From an uncultured Treponema sp. (GTDB lineage Bacteria > Spirochaetota > Spirochaetia > Treponematales > Treponemataceae), in assembly GCA_938039145.1 (NCBI GenBank), contig CALHVG010000066.1, positions 1-42,362 on the forward strand: a stretch of 42,362 nt of DNA. Reading direction: 5' to 3'. A program made the position numbers and the translations under genes. How positions within the stretch are numbered: position 1 is the first letter of the stretch; every line of letters starts with the position of its first letter. Positions 1 to 8,475 of this stretch are shown one piece after another. The notes below the pieces were generated by a model that searched no databases, was not told where the DNA came from, and saw only the letters and a program-made list of their open reading frames with translations.

Positions 1-185
1 ACTGTAACATACGACCCAGTACTACACTAGGCCGTCTCGTGTAGTACTGTAACATACGACCCAGTACTACACTAGGCCGTCTCGTGTAGTACTGTAACAT
101 ACGACCCAGTACTACACTAGGCCGTCTCGTGTAGTACTGTAACATGTGACCTATTCCAGCACTACACGAGATCGTCTCGTGTAGT
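1..185. repeat. 45-bp palindromic tandem repeat array
   Basis: Three identical 45-bp units lie head to tail (1-45, 46-90, 91-135), followed by a diverged 50-bp fourth unit (136-185). Each junction forms a hairpin: CAGTACTACAC at 17-27 pairs perfectly with GTGTAGTACTG at 39-49 around an 11-nt loop, repeated every 45 bp. In the fourth unit the stem is different but also perfect: ACTACACGAGA (161-171) against TCTCGTGTAGT (175-185) with a 3-nt loop. There are no unique spacers, so it is not a CRISPR. The identical copies begin at base 1, so the array probably continues outside the window. Function unknown; a variable-number palindromic repeat or strong transcription block is plausible. Confidence 0.9.
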
Positions 186-300
186 ACTACAACATATGAC
201 ATGATCTAGCCGTAATAGGTGGCATGTTCCAGCTGTAATAGGTCACCTATTGTAGCCGTATCATGTGGTCTATTACGGCACTACACGATACGGCTTTTTA
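186..300. repeat. Diverged palindromic continuation of the array
   Basis: The stretch keeps the grammar of the array (an ACAT-x-GAC spacer, then a palindrome) but no unit is identical. Nested inverted repeats are visible: GCCGTAATAG (209-218) with CTATTACGGC (270-279); AATAGGT (237-243) with ACCTATT (245-251); GCCGTATC (255-262) with GATACGGC (287-294). The last is followed by TTTTTAAAAAG, so a transcript arriving from the left could terminate here. Confidence 0.7.
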
Positions 301-597
301 AAAAGATTGACTATAACGTAATCCGTAACATATAATTCGTTACTACAAATTAATAAGTTGCGGATTCCTTTATTGATTTAAAAGGTATTTTCGTGAAGAA
401 CACTTTGTTCAGCTATTGCATCTTAAGGATCTTTATTTTTAAGCCGCAAAGATACTGCGTCTTAAAAACACTTTTGAGTTTGTCTTTAGGCAAACTCACT
501 TATTGAATGCATTTTTCATTACATTGCAAAAATGCCTAAAATCAATAATACTCGCCTTTTTAAAAGGCTTACGGTGTCGATTTTATAGGAAGGTTTT
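301..597. other. Leader/intergenic region before the first gene
   Basis: AT-rich non-coding sequence. Two hairpins are visible: GAGTTTG (476-482) with CAAACTC (491-497), and the near-perfect palindrome GCCTTTT/AAAAGGC at 554-568, about 20 bases before the RBS. A similar GAGTTT...AAACTC hairpin occurs at 3589-3610, so it may be a small dispersed repeat. No convincing -35/-10 pair was found. AGGAAGG at 587-593 is the ribosome-binding site of the gene starting at 598. Confidence 0.5.
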
Positions 598-2349
598 ATG
601 GACATAAAGATGATTTTAAGCGCCTCGGGATGGCGTAAAGTTTTTGCAGAAAGCGGTAACGAGCAGGACAGAACGGCTTTGATAGGAGACGACAATACTG
701 CAATAGCTATATTGGCGGCATCCGCATTTTCCGATTATGTTAAAGAAAAAACTGAAAAAGAAAATCCTGTGATAATTCTTGGAATGGATGCGCGTCCCAC
801 AGGGTCTTCTATAGCGGAAGCTGCAATAAAAGCATTCCTTGCAAAAAACATTACTCCAAGATTTACAGGTATAGTTTCCGCGCCGGAAATAATGGCGTAT
901 TCAAGAAACGCCGATGCTTTTATGTATATTTCCGCAAGTCATAATCCAATAGGGCACAACGGCATGAAATTCGGTCTCAGCTCAGGAGGAGTCCTTAGCG
1001 GAGCTGAAAACTCGGTTCTTATGGAAAAGTTCGCCCTTCTATATAAAGAGGATGACTGCAAAGAAAAGGCATTTAAACTAATCTTTAACACGGATGAAAA
1101 AAAGCTTTCTTCAATTTATGAGCTTGCCCCTGCCATTAAAAAAGAAGCGGAAGATTCATACAGGGACTTTCTTAAATGGACGATAACGGGAAGCGGCGAT
1201 CCTTACGAGCAGGAAAAAATATTTTCACTCTTAAGAAAGTCCGTTCTTAAAAAAAGAATCGGTGTCGTATGCGACATGAACGGTTCGGCACGCGCCGCAG
1301 GACTTGACGCAAGTTTCTTTGCGGAAAACGGAATAGAATTTTATGCTATAAACGACAAGCCGGGCGATATAGCACACGAAATAATCCCCGAAAACGAAAA
1401 CCTTATTTACGTAGCGGAAGAAATGGCTCGTCTTCAAAAAGAAGGCAGAACCGACGCAATAATAGGATATATGCCCGACTGCGACGGAGACAGAGGAAAT
1501 ATTGTCTACTGGAACAGAGATTCAAAAAAAGCAGTGATACTTAAGGCGCAGGAAGTATTCAGCATTTCTGTGCTTTCGGAACTAACCTACTCCAACAGGC
1601 GCGAAGAAAAAAACAATGCCGTATGCGTAAACTGTCCCACATCAATGCGAATAGAAGAAATCGCAAATCATCTTAAAGCAAAAGTGTTCCGGGCGGAAGT
1701 CGGAGAAGCAAACGTTGTAAACCTTGCTTCCGAAAAACGAATGGAAGGCTACAATGTCCGCATATTCGGAGAAGGCTCGAACGGAGGAAATATCACATAT
1801 CCAAGCGCCGTCCGCGATCCGCTTAACACAATCTTTGCAATAATAAAACTGCTTTCAATCGAGGAGCTTTTCAAAAACTGGTGCCTATGCACGGGCTCTA
1901 TATTCACAGAAGATTTTACGCTTGAAGACATAGTTCAAAGCATTCCCAAATACACAACTACCGGAGTTTCAGAGCCGAGGGCTATTCTTCATATTGCCAC
2001 AAAAGACCATTCGCTCTTAAAAAAAAGATTCCAAAATGTATTTTTGAACGAATGGAACGAAAAGAAAGATTTGCTTTTTGAAAAATACGGAATCCTTTTT
2101 TGGGAAGCGGTAGCAACAAACGGTACAAAGGAAACAAGAAAAGTAAATGATTTTTCAATCAGCGGAAAGGGCGGTCTTAAAATTGTGTTCTACGATTCAA
2201 GCGACAATCCCATAGCCTTTATCTGGATGCGAGGAAGCGGAACAGAACCTGTGTTCAGGATAATGTGCGATGTTAAAGGAGAAAACCCTGACATGGAAAA
2301 AGCCCTTTTGGAATGGGAAACTCAAATGCTTCTTTCCGCGGATAAATAA
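598..2349 (+). CDS. Phosphoglucomutase/phosphomannomutase family protein
   Basis: A 583-aa member of the alpha-D-phosphohexomutase superfamily, which moves phosphate between C1 and C6 of hexose phosphates in the cytoplasm. All four signature loops are present: the phosphoserine loop SASHNP with Ser114, the Mg-binding loop DCDGDR at 294-299 (a variant of DGDGDR), the sugar-binding loop GEGSNGG at 391-397 (a variant of GEExSG), and the phosphate-binding loop RGSGTEP at 545-551. The start is set by AGGAAGG five bases upstream of ATG. It is apparently monocistronic. The window holds a second family member at 13761-15548 with more canonical loops, so the two probably use different sugars. The unusual metal and sugar loops make the substrate of this one uncertain; Glc-1-P and Man-1-P are both possible. 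Confidence 0.9.
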   Translation: MDIKMILSASGWRKVFAESGNEQDRTALIGDDNTAIAILAASAFSDYVKEKTEKENPVIILGMDARPTGSSIAEAAIKAFLAKNITPRFTGIVSAPEIMAYSRNADAFMYISASHNPIGHNGMKFGLSSGGVLSGAENSVLMEKFALLYKEDDCKEKAFKLIFNTDEKKLSSIYELAPAIKKEAEDSYRDFLKWTITGSGDPYEQEKIFSLLRKSVLKKRIGVVCDMNGSARAAGLDASFFAENGIEFYAINDKPGDIAHEIIPENENLIYVAEEMARLQKEGRTDAIIGYMPDCDGDRGNIVYWNRDSKKAVILKAQEVFSISVLSELTYSNRREEKNNAVCVNCPTSMRIEEIANHLKAKVFRAEVGEANVVNLASEKRMEGYNVRIFGEGSNGGNITYPSAVRDPLNTIFAIIKLLSIEELFKNWCLCTGSIFTEDFTLEDIVQSIPKYTTTGVSEPRAILHIATKDHSLLKKRFQNVFLNEWNEKKDLLFEKYGILFWEAVATNGTKETRKVNDFSISGKGGLKIVFYDSSDNPIAFIWMRGSGTEPVFRIMCDVKGENPDMEKALLEWETQMLLSADK

Positions 2350-2463
2350 GCAGGAACTGAACTTTGCCTGCGTTATATAGCAGAAAACTCATTTTATAAT
2401 CTATGTTCACCGGCGGTAGAAACCTTATACATATAAAATCAATTAATCCCGCCGGCACGGAAC

Positions 2464-2492
2464 TTGACAAATTGATTAGTGGTAGGCATTAT
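2464..2492 (+). promoter_or_regulatory. Sigma70-type promoter of the broken lipoprotein gene
   Basis: A perfect -35 box TTGACA (2464-2469) lies 17 nt before CATTAT (2487-2492), which overlaps a better-looking TATAAA at a less ideal 20-nt spacing. It sits about 50 bases upstream of the RBS AGGAG (2531-2535). Confidence 0.5.
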
Positions 2493-2543
2493 AAAGGAAA
2501 CTTTTCAAATTTAACTGCAAAAAGCAGAATAGGAGTTTATGTA

Positions 2544-3242
2544 ATGAAATAGAAAAAATTACTTTCACTGTTCGGCGTATTAATCATTATGATTTATACG
2601 GTTGTTGTAACGGCGGGCTGTGTGCAACCGAATGCAGCATCTAATAACGATTCAGGTAATGATATCGTAAATGAGATATTGGATATGCTTAATCCCACAG
2701 GAAAAGCCGATCCTGCGCTGGAAAATACGAGTTGGCAATATAAGAGGCCTGACGAAACTTTCGTTAGTCTATCTTTTACAATCGGAGGAAATATCGTAAA
2801 CATTTTCCATGGATTTTTTACGGTATATACGGTAAAGGATTCAACGGTTTCTTTTGACTCTTCAAAATCCGTAAAAATATGGAGTACGATAACTTATGAT
2901 GACTATTTAAAATCGTCAATAGCCTTCCAAAATAAACGCATTGCCGAACTTGAAGACTTGTAAAAAAAAGAACAGGACGAAGCAATTAAAAAAAATTATG
3001 AAGAGCAGCTCAAAGAAGCTAAAGAATCTGTAGAAAAATTCAAAAATCCTACTCCTGAAATGGAAAGAGAGATAAAAGTATTATTAGAAACGCAGAAAAA
3101 ACTGGCAAATGCGCTTAAGCCTTATGCAAAGTTCGACGGGACGTTTAATGATACCAAAACTGAATTAACAGTCGAAAAATTTCCGATTATGAAAGAAGAC
3201 GGCACTGTAGAAGAAATAAAAGCCGTATTTAAGAAATCCTAG
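2544..3242 (+). pseudogene. Lipoprotein gene with two in-frame nonsense codons
   Basis: Reading one frame from ATG at 2544 gives 232 codons to TAG at 3240-3242, broken by TAG at codon 3 (2550-2552) and TAA at codon 140 (2961-2963). Both sides of each stop read as one coherent protein: a lipoprotein signal peptide (MK*KKLLSLFGVLII... ending in the lipobox VTAGC), a beta-rich middle part, then a charged helical part rich in Lys and Glu. RBS AGGAG (2531-2535) is well placed for the ATG at 2544, and a strong terminator follows at 3271. Internal ATG 2589 would give a start without the basic n-region of the signal peptide, so it is a poor alternative. No reading-frame shift is needed; only two substitutions separate it from an intact gene. 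I do not recognise the family. Recoding is unlikely because the two stops are different codons. Confidence 0.8.
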
Positions 3243-3270
3243 AACTTTTCATTAAGTTTATTTGAGATGG

Positions 3271-3303
3271 GGCTGCCGAAAAGTTTTTTCAGGCAGCCTT
3301 TCT
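3271..3303 (+). terminator. Rho-independent terminator
   Basis: GGCTGCC (3271-3277) pairs with GGCAGCC (3292-3298) around a 14-nt loop, followed by TTTCT. It closes the broken lipoprotein gene. Confidence 0.8.
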
Positions 3304-3677
3304 ACTTTAAAAATTAACTCGTTGTACAGTAACAACTTAATTTTGACCGCACTATTTTGTAAGTCAAAGCTAATCTTTATATATTCCGCTCAATCGGATT
3401 TTTCAATATTGTTCATATTTTTTTATTCCCGCCGTTCAGGTTTTACAACAAGACGAGCCGGGGGCTATCAAAGATTTTGCAATTAGATTATAATCCTTTG
3501 CAATGCACTACAATAAATTAGACAGACAAAAAGAATATCAATTCTTTACGTTGAGCTACTTAGTGCAGAATCTTGTATAAAAGCAAAAGAGTTTAGCTCA
3601 AGGCAAACTCGAAGATGTTTTTCAGATGCAGTATTCAATCATCTTAAAAACAAACATTCTTTTTCCGGGAGTCAAGA
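3304..3677. other. Intergenic region, no supported gene
   Basis: No reading frame here has an RBS or recognisable product. A hairpin GAGTTT (3589-3594) with AAACTC (3605-3610) resembles the one at 476-497, and the following GATGCAGTA...CTTAAAAAC also recalls bases 420-470, suggesting a shared dispersed leader element. GGGAG at 3667-3671 is the RBS of the next gene. Confidence 0.4.
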
Positions 3678-5033
3678 ATGATAATTCCTGTCATAGCAGC
3701 AATAATAGGCTTAATCGTGGCGTTGGCTATCGTAATAACAAAAGCAATTGTATCCCCAAAAAAGGTCGATACGGTAAAACGTCTTTTGAAGCAGGGCAAA
3801 GTCCAAGCGGCGGCAAAGCTTGCAAAACAGCTTATAGCGAAAAATCCTAGGGATTTCCACGCTCATTATTATCTTGGAAAGGCATACGTCGCAGACAACA
3901 GAAGCGAACTTGCCCTAATGGAATACAAGACAGTAAGCGGAAACGCCCTTTTCGATGCAAAACTTCCGGAGGCGCAGTTCAGGCAGGAATTCGCAGCTCT
4001 TTTAATGAAGTTCAACCACACTCAGGATGCGCTCAAAGAATATCTTCTGCTTACAAGAATGGACCCCAAAAATGCAGAAAACTTTTTCAATGCCGGAAAA
4101 CTTGAAGAGGATCAGGGACACAAAGATATTGCACTTGGGCTTTACAGAAGATGCACACAGATAGACAAAAGGAACTCCAAGGCGCACGCCGCCATAGGAC
4201 ACATACTGTTCTTGGGAAAGCAATATAAAGAGGCAAAAGAAGAACTTGACCTTGCCATTTCATTAAATTCCGAAGAATACACCTGCTATTACTATCTTGG
4301 GAAATTACTAAAGGAACTTAAATCCTATGGAGATGCGATAAAGGCGTTCGAAAAAGCCCAGCGTTCCCCTGAGTTCAAGCAGAAAGCCCTTATAGAACGA
4401 AGCACCTGCTTTATGATGGCAAACAGGCTTGATGCTGCACAGATAGACTTGCAAAGAGCAATAGATTTTGACAAAACCGGCACAAACAGCGACACATTAT
4501 ACGCAAGATACTTCCTTGCCGCCTGCTACGAAAAGACAAGAAAAATCGACAAAGCCATAGAACAGTGGGAGTTAATAGCAAAGCGAAACAAGAATTTCAG
4601 AGATGTAGTTGAAAAACTGGACGAGTACAAGGATTTCCAGACAAATGATGCAATGAAGGACTATCTTACTAGTTCCGAGCCGGAATTTCTTGAACTCTGC
4701 AAGAAGGCGGCGGAAAAAGGGCTTGGTCTTTCAGTTCAGCAGGCAGAACAACGAAAAGGCGGCGTGAAGCTGGTGGGCGTGCAGGCAAAAAACAGCGACT
4801 GGCGCAACGTGCGAAAACAGCCGCAGTTAGTGCTGTTCTTTAGGGACCCCGAGCCTATCGAAGATGCCGTGATAAGGAACGCCCTTGACGAGGCAAAGAA
4901 CCTCGGCTGCACAAATTCGTATGTCATAAACAGCGCAGGCTTCACCCGTATGGCGGTGAAATTCGCAGAAAACAGACCCGTAGAACTCATCGGAAAAGAA
5001 AAACTGGAAACGGTACTGTCAGCAAAGAAGTGA
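3678..5033 (+). CDS. Membrane-anchored TPR protein with a C-terminal Mrr-like domain
   Basis: A 451-aa protein. Residues 2-26 form a hydrophobic N-terminal anchor. Residues about 36-320 are tandem tetratricopeptide repeats (for example AHYYLGKAYV, NAGKLEEDQGHKDIALGLYR, YYLGKLLKEL), a scaffold for protein contacts. The C-terminal part (about 337-447) has the outline of an Mrr-type restriction-endonuclease-like fold: an F-x-E-L-C-K-K-A helix, a VQAK motif with Lys371 where Mrr proteins have QxK, and the typical ending in which 'SYVINSAGFTRMAVKFAE' precedes VELIGKEKLETVL. The acidic metal ligand of active nucleases is not clear, so it may be inactive. RBS GGGAG precedes the ATG. First gene of an operon with the metallophosphoesterase (13-nt gap) and the ParB-like gene. 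TPR part is certain; the Mrr assignment is inference. Confidence 0.8.
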   Translation: MIIPVIAAIIGLIVALAIVITKAIVSPKKVDTVKRLLKQGKVQAAAKLAKQLIAKNPRDFHAHYYLGKAYVADNRSELALMEYKTVSGNALFDAKLPEAQFRQEFAALLMKFNHTQDALKEYLLLTRMDPKNAENFFNAGKLEEDQGHKDIALGLYRRCTQIDKRNSKAHAAIGHILFLGKQYKEAKEELDLAISLNSEEYTCYYYLGKLLKELKSYGDAIKAFEKAQRSPEFKQKALIERSTCFMMANRLDAAQIDLQRAIDFDKTGTNSDTLYARYFLAACYEKTRKIDKAIEQWELIAKRNKNFRDVVEKLDEYKDFQTNDAMKDYLTSSEPEFLELCKKAAEKGLGLSVQQAEQRKGGVKLVGVQAKNSDWRNVRKQPQLVLFFRDPEPIEDAVIRNALDEAKNLGCTNSYVINSAGFTRMAVKFAENRPVELIGKEKLETVLSAKK

Positions 5034-5046
5034 AAACTGTAAAGCT

Positions 5047-5802
5047 ATGAAGATTCTCTGCGTATCCGACTACATAGATCCTCTTATCTATAGCACTGGG
5101 GCAAAAAAGAATTTCCCTGACGTGGATCTTATACTTTGTGCGGGCGACCTTCCCATGGATTACATAGATTTCATAGTATCCGTGTTCAACAAGCCCACAT
5201 ATTTTGTGTTCGGCAATCACGATTTGAAGGAATTCAAATTCTACCATAACGCACATTCCTCCCGGGATTCAGGTATAGGAAAATCGGTGGAGGATTTCTC
5301 GCAAGTGGAGCAGAATAGCGGACACGGAGCTGTTTACGCAGGATTCAAGGTGATAGCGTCCGCTTCTATAAAGATAAAACACCCTGCAAGGAAAAAGCCC
5401 ACTCCGCTCCTTATCGCAGGTGCGTCCGGCTCAAGGAACTACAACGGAGGGCTATGCCAGTACACAGACGCACAGATGAAAGTCCATCTTATAAGGATGA
5501 TTCCGCATCTTATCTTCAACAAGATTAAATACGGACGATACCTTGACATTTTCCTTACGCACGCAACGCCATTCCATTTCCATGACATGGATGATCCGTG
5601 CCACGTGGGATTTCCAAGCTTCAACTGGTTCCTGAAACTCTTCCGCCCTACCCTTATGGTGCATGGTCACGTCCATCTGTACGACCAAAGGACCGAACGG
5701 GTAGGAAAATATCTTGACACCACAGTCGCAAACGCATACGCCCATCATGTGATGGATTTCGCCCCGGATAAAATCGACCCGAATATGGAGAAAAAATGTT
5801 AG
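5047..5802 (+). CDS. Calcineurin-like metallophosphoesterase
   Basis: A 251-aa two-metal phosphoesterase. Motifs in order: D8 near the N-terminus in CVSDYID, AGD at 32-34, GNHD at 56-59, a TH pair in LTHATPF, and GHVH at 207-210. These are the metal-binding Asp, Asn and His positions of the calcineurin-like superfamily, so a phosphomonoester or phosphodiester is hydrolysed; the substrate cannot be deduced. No good Shine-Dalgarno lies before ATG 5047, 13 bases after the stop of the TPR gene, so translation is probably coupled. The end overlaps the next start by 7 bases. Soluble, cytosolic, no signal peptide. Confidence 0.85.
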   Translation: MKILCVSDYIDPLIYSTGAKKNFPDVDLILCAGDLPMDYIDFIVSVFNKPTYFVFGNHDLKEFKFYHNAHSSRDSGIGKSVEDFSQVEQNSGHGAVYAGFKVIASASIKIKHPARKKPTPLLIAGASGSRNYNGGLCQYTDAQMKVHLIRMIPHLIFNKIKYGRYLDIFLTHATPFHFHDMDDPCHVGFPSFNWFLKLFRPTLMVHGHVHLYDQRTERVGKYLDTTVANAYAHHVMDFAPDKIDPNMEKKC

Positions 5803-6713
5803 TAGAAACAGAGACAGACTTTTCAAAAGCAAGGAACAAGGCATTCATCAACGAACTGCAGCATCTTCTTAATCCCGAAGAGACAAAAATGATCTCGTTC
5901 AATCAGGTAAAGCAGATGCTAAAGCCACAGAACGAGATTTACGTCGGAATGAAGACAATCCCAATCTCCAAGATTGTCGGAAGCGAGGGACGCTACAAGG
6001 ACTTCGACAACCAATTCCTGCCTAAAAACTCGTTCATAAGAGAACGCTGGGAACACGTGGACGAAGCCGTTATAAAAGAAATAATCCTTCCCCCGATAAA
6101 GGTCTACGAACTTGGAGGGCTTTATTTTGTACGGGACGGAAACCACCGTGTATCCGTTGCAAAGTCCAAGGGAGTCGAATTCATAGACGCAGACATAGTA
6201 TCCCTCCAGACGGAAATAAGGCTTTCTCCGGTAAGGACGCTCGGCGGCATGATGAAGCAGATAACAAACTGGGAAAAAAAGAATTTCTATTTCGAAACAA
6301 GTTTCGGCGACATAACCGACTACTGGTGTCTGGACTTTTCGACCCCCGGAAGGTATGACATAATATATCAGCACATACTCACCCACAAATATTTCATAAA
6401 CCAAGGAAAAGATGAAGAAATCAGCATGGAGGACGCAATAACCTCCTGGTTCAACACAGTCTACACACCCGTCATAAAGACGATAGAACGGCACAGGATA
6501 ACCCGATACGTAAAAGGAACTACGGAAAGCGAACTTTACGTATGGATAATAACGTTCTGGGACGACCTGAAAAAAAAGCTCGGAGACGAGATACAGCTTG
6601 AGACGCTGGTGAGCGACATCACACGGGAATACAAACGAAGACCGGTAAAGATTCTAAAGAATGTCATAAAAAGGCTTATCCTAAAACGTAAACTGGAAGC
6701 CATAGGCAAATAG
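5796..6713 (+). CDS. ParB/Srx-like domain protein of unknown role
   Basis: A 305-aa cytosolic protein. Residues about 50-140 carry a ParB/sulfiredoxin-like core: a PISKIVGS strand, then VRDGNHRVSVAKSKG with the hallmark DGNHR at 114-118. In ParB this pocket binds and hydrolyses CTP, in sulfiredoxin ATP; in stand-alone proteins the ligand is usually unknown. The C-terminal half is helical and basic near the end (KRRPVKILKNVIKRLILKRK). No helix-turn-helix typical of ParB is evident, so partitioning is not supported. ATG is inside the end of the metallophosphoesterase gene (ATGTTAG), indicating translational coupling, so the TPR, phosphoesterase and ParB-like proteins probably work together. Confidence 0.7.
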   Translation: MLVETETDFSKARNKAFINELQHLLNPEETKMISFNQVKQMLKPQNEIYVGMKTIPISKIVGSEGRYKDFDNQFLPKNSFIRERWEHVDEAVIKEIILPPIKVYELGGLYFVRDGNHRVSVAKSKGVEFIDADIVSLQTEIRLSPVRTLGGMMKQITNWEKKNFYFETSFGDITDYWCLDFSTPGRYDIIYQHILTHKYFINQGKDEEISMEDAITSWFNTVYTPVIKTIERHRITRYVKGTTESELYVWIITFWDDLKKKLGDEIQLETLVSDITREYKRRPVKILKNVIKRLILKRKLEAIGK

Positions 6714-6725
6714 AAAACCTAAAAC

Positions 6726-6754
6726 TTGACGGCAGAATATTTCAGTGTTAGAAT
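6726..6754 (+). promoter_or_regulatory. Promoter of the rsbU-like operon
   Basis: TTGACG (6726-6731), 17-nt spacer, TAGAAT (6749-6754). It lies 40 bases upstream of the TTG start at 6794. Confidence 0.7.
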
Positions 6755-6793
6755 CATTTAAAGACCTTAATTGATACTGAAAGGAGTGAAAAT

Positions 6794-8464
6794 TTGAATC
6801 CCACTATTGATTCGTTCGTGGATATTCCTATTCTTGTCACTGCGGCGGCGGGTCTTGTCCTGTTCGCTCTGCTGCTTATATCAAAAATAAGAAACACGTC
6901 AAGGGTATCTTTCGTATTTTATCTGGCTATAGGGATTTCGATTGCGGGGCTTCTATATACTTACATGAATCGGAAACTTGTATACCTTGTATTCACGCTG
7001 TTTGCATCGGAATTTCTGCTTTTGGTGTATGCGTTCGTTCTTGCATTCTCCGATCCTAAGAAAAAGAAAGAAAGAAAAGCTCAGCAGGAAAAAGATGAAA
7101 ACAAAAACTCCGATATTATAGATGCAGAAACGTTGGCATTAATCAGGCAGAAGTTTGAAGACAGAATCGATATGTCAAAGGAAATCACCGCAAAGACATC
7201 CTCGTTTTTCAGTTCGGAAGATGTGCAGGGTTCCTTCTATTCATTCCTTTCAAAATATTGTATGGAAAAAACGGAAGCGGACGGATGTGCAATTCTTCAG
7301 TACGACGAGCTTGATAATATACTTGCCGTAAAAAGTCTTTCGGGAACTTTTCCGCCTCCGTACAAACTCCCCGATGACCTTCCGCACAAGCCTATAAGGG
7401 TTGAGACCAATTTCAAATTCTCGCAGTTTGCGCTCAAAGGTAACTGCTTCGGCGACGTGTTCACGGACGGAAAAGCTTTAAACATTACAGAACCCAAGAA
7501 AAACCGCTACATTGTGCAGAACGGTCCTGAGGATTTCCTTAAATGCGGTCCGTATATGTTCATTCCCGTCTCGCAGTCGGGTGAAAATGTCGCTCTGATT
7601 TGTCTTTCACGAAAACCTGAAAAAGAGCCGTTCAGCGAGGAACTTTTCAATGAAGCCGTCTCGCTTTCCGAAGCCGTGTCCACCGCTCTTGTACCTTTAA
7701 AGAGTTTTCTTTCGTATGCGGAACATACGGAACTTACAAAAGAAGGCGATATCGCCACAAAATTCCAGAAAACGCTTTTTCCGAAACGGCTTCCGGTTAT
7801 CAACGATATATCCATCGGGAAATATTCGCTTGCAACGGAAAATGTGTGCGGCGACTACTACGACATAATTCCGTACAGAAAAGACAGAATCACGTTCGTT
7901 ATGGCTGATGTCGCAGGAAAAGGCATGAATTCGCTCGTAATAATGATAATGATAAGAGCAATGCTTAGACTTATCGCAAATACGAACCAAAGTTCCGCCA
8001 CATTGCTTGAATGGGTGAACAAAGCAATCTGCTCGGAAAGCAACAGCATGGATCACTTTGCCAGCGTCTCGCTCATAAACTACAACAGCACGGAAAACAC
8101 CGCACAGATTGCCACTTGCGGAACAAATCCCGTTCTTATTTATTCCGTAGCTGAAGGAAAGGTAAAAAAACTTTCCATTGACTGTGAACCTCTTGGTGTT
8201 GAAAAAACAACATCTTATAAAGACATAGATATTTCGCTAAACTCAGGGGATATTTTGGTAACTTGTACCGACGGTATCCTTGAATGTTTGAACGAAAATG
8301 GAGTACAATACTCGCTCGACAGTCTTGAGAAGGTAATAAAAGACAATTGTAAATTGTCCGGAAAAGACATTGCCAATAAAATAAAAGACAATGTTAAAAA
8401 GTTCTGCGGAACAACACAACAATACGATGACCAAACTCTTTTGGTCGTTAAAATACAGGGATAA
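6794..8464 (+). CDS. SpoIIE/RsbU-type PP2C serine phosphatase with membrane and GAF-like parts
   Basis: A 556-aa protein starting at TTG; RBS AAGGAGTG (6781-6788) is ideally placed and there is no better ATG. Residues about 10-85 contain three membrane segments, followed by a basic stretch (KKKKERK). Residues about 140-300 look like a GAF-type sensory domain. The C-terminal phosphatase (about 320-556) has the PP2C metal residues: GDYYD (Asp354), MADVAGKGMNS (Asp372), TDGI (Asp493) and DDQT (Asp545/546). Such enzymes dephosphorylate a STAS anti-sigma-factor antagonist, and one follows directly downstream (11-nt gap). The membrane and GAF parts suggest an input from the envelope or a small molecule. 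T. pallidum, as I recall, has the same neighbours (TP0218-TP0220). Confidence 0.9.
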   Translation: MNPTIDSFVDIPILVTAAAGLVLFALLLISKIRNTSRVSFVFYLAIGISIAGLLYTYMNRKLVYLVFTLFASEFLLLVYAFVLAFSDPKKKKERKAQQEKDENKNSDIIDAETLALIRQKFEDRIDMSKEITAKTSSFFSSEDVQGSFYSFLSKYCMEKTEADGCAILQYDELDNILAVKSLSGTFPPPYKLPDDLPHKPIRVETNFKFSQFALKGNCFGDVFTDGKALNITEPKKNRYIVQNGPEDFLKCGPYMFIPVSQSGENVALICLSRKPEKEPFSEELFNEAVSLSEAVSTALVPLKSFLSYAEHTELTKEGDIATKFQKTLFPKRLPVINDISIGKYSLATENVCGDYYDIIPYRKDRITFVMADVAGKGMNSLVIMIMIRAMLRLIANTNQSSATLLEWVNKAICSESNSMDHFASVSLINYNSTENTAQIATCGTNPVLIYSVAEGKVKKLSIDCEPLGVEKTTSYKDIDISLNSGDILVTCTDGILECLNENGVQYSLDSLEKVIKDNCKLSGKDIANKIKDNVKKFCGTTQQYDDQTLLVVKIQG

Positions 8465-8475
8465 GGAGCTTCGTT

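Noticed and set aside
1..185. CRISPR array
   Set aside because: The whole 45-bp unit is repeated with no unique spacers, and no cas genes are present.
1..300. Integron attC array
   Set aside because: Treponemes can carry chromosomal integrons, but these units lack paired core sites of the RYYYAAC/GTTRRRY type and have no cassettes between them.
2544..3242. Stop-codon recoding (selenocysteine or pyrrolysine) in the lipoprotein gene
   Set aside because: The two internal stops are TAG and TAA, neither UGA with a SECIS-like stem nor a consistent UAG, and codon 3 is a typical Lys position of a signal peptide. Simple decay is more likely.
3262..3486. 74-aa plus-strand reading frame after the lipoprotein remnant
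   Set aside because: It starts inside a terminator, has no RBS and a composition unlike a real protein.
5919..6494. 191-aa minus-strand reading frame opposite the ParB-like gene
   Set aside because: Antisense shadow of a well-supported gene; no RBS, skewed Tyr/Phe/Val composition.
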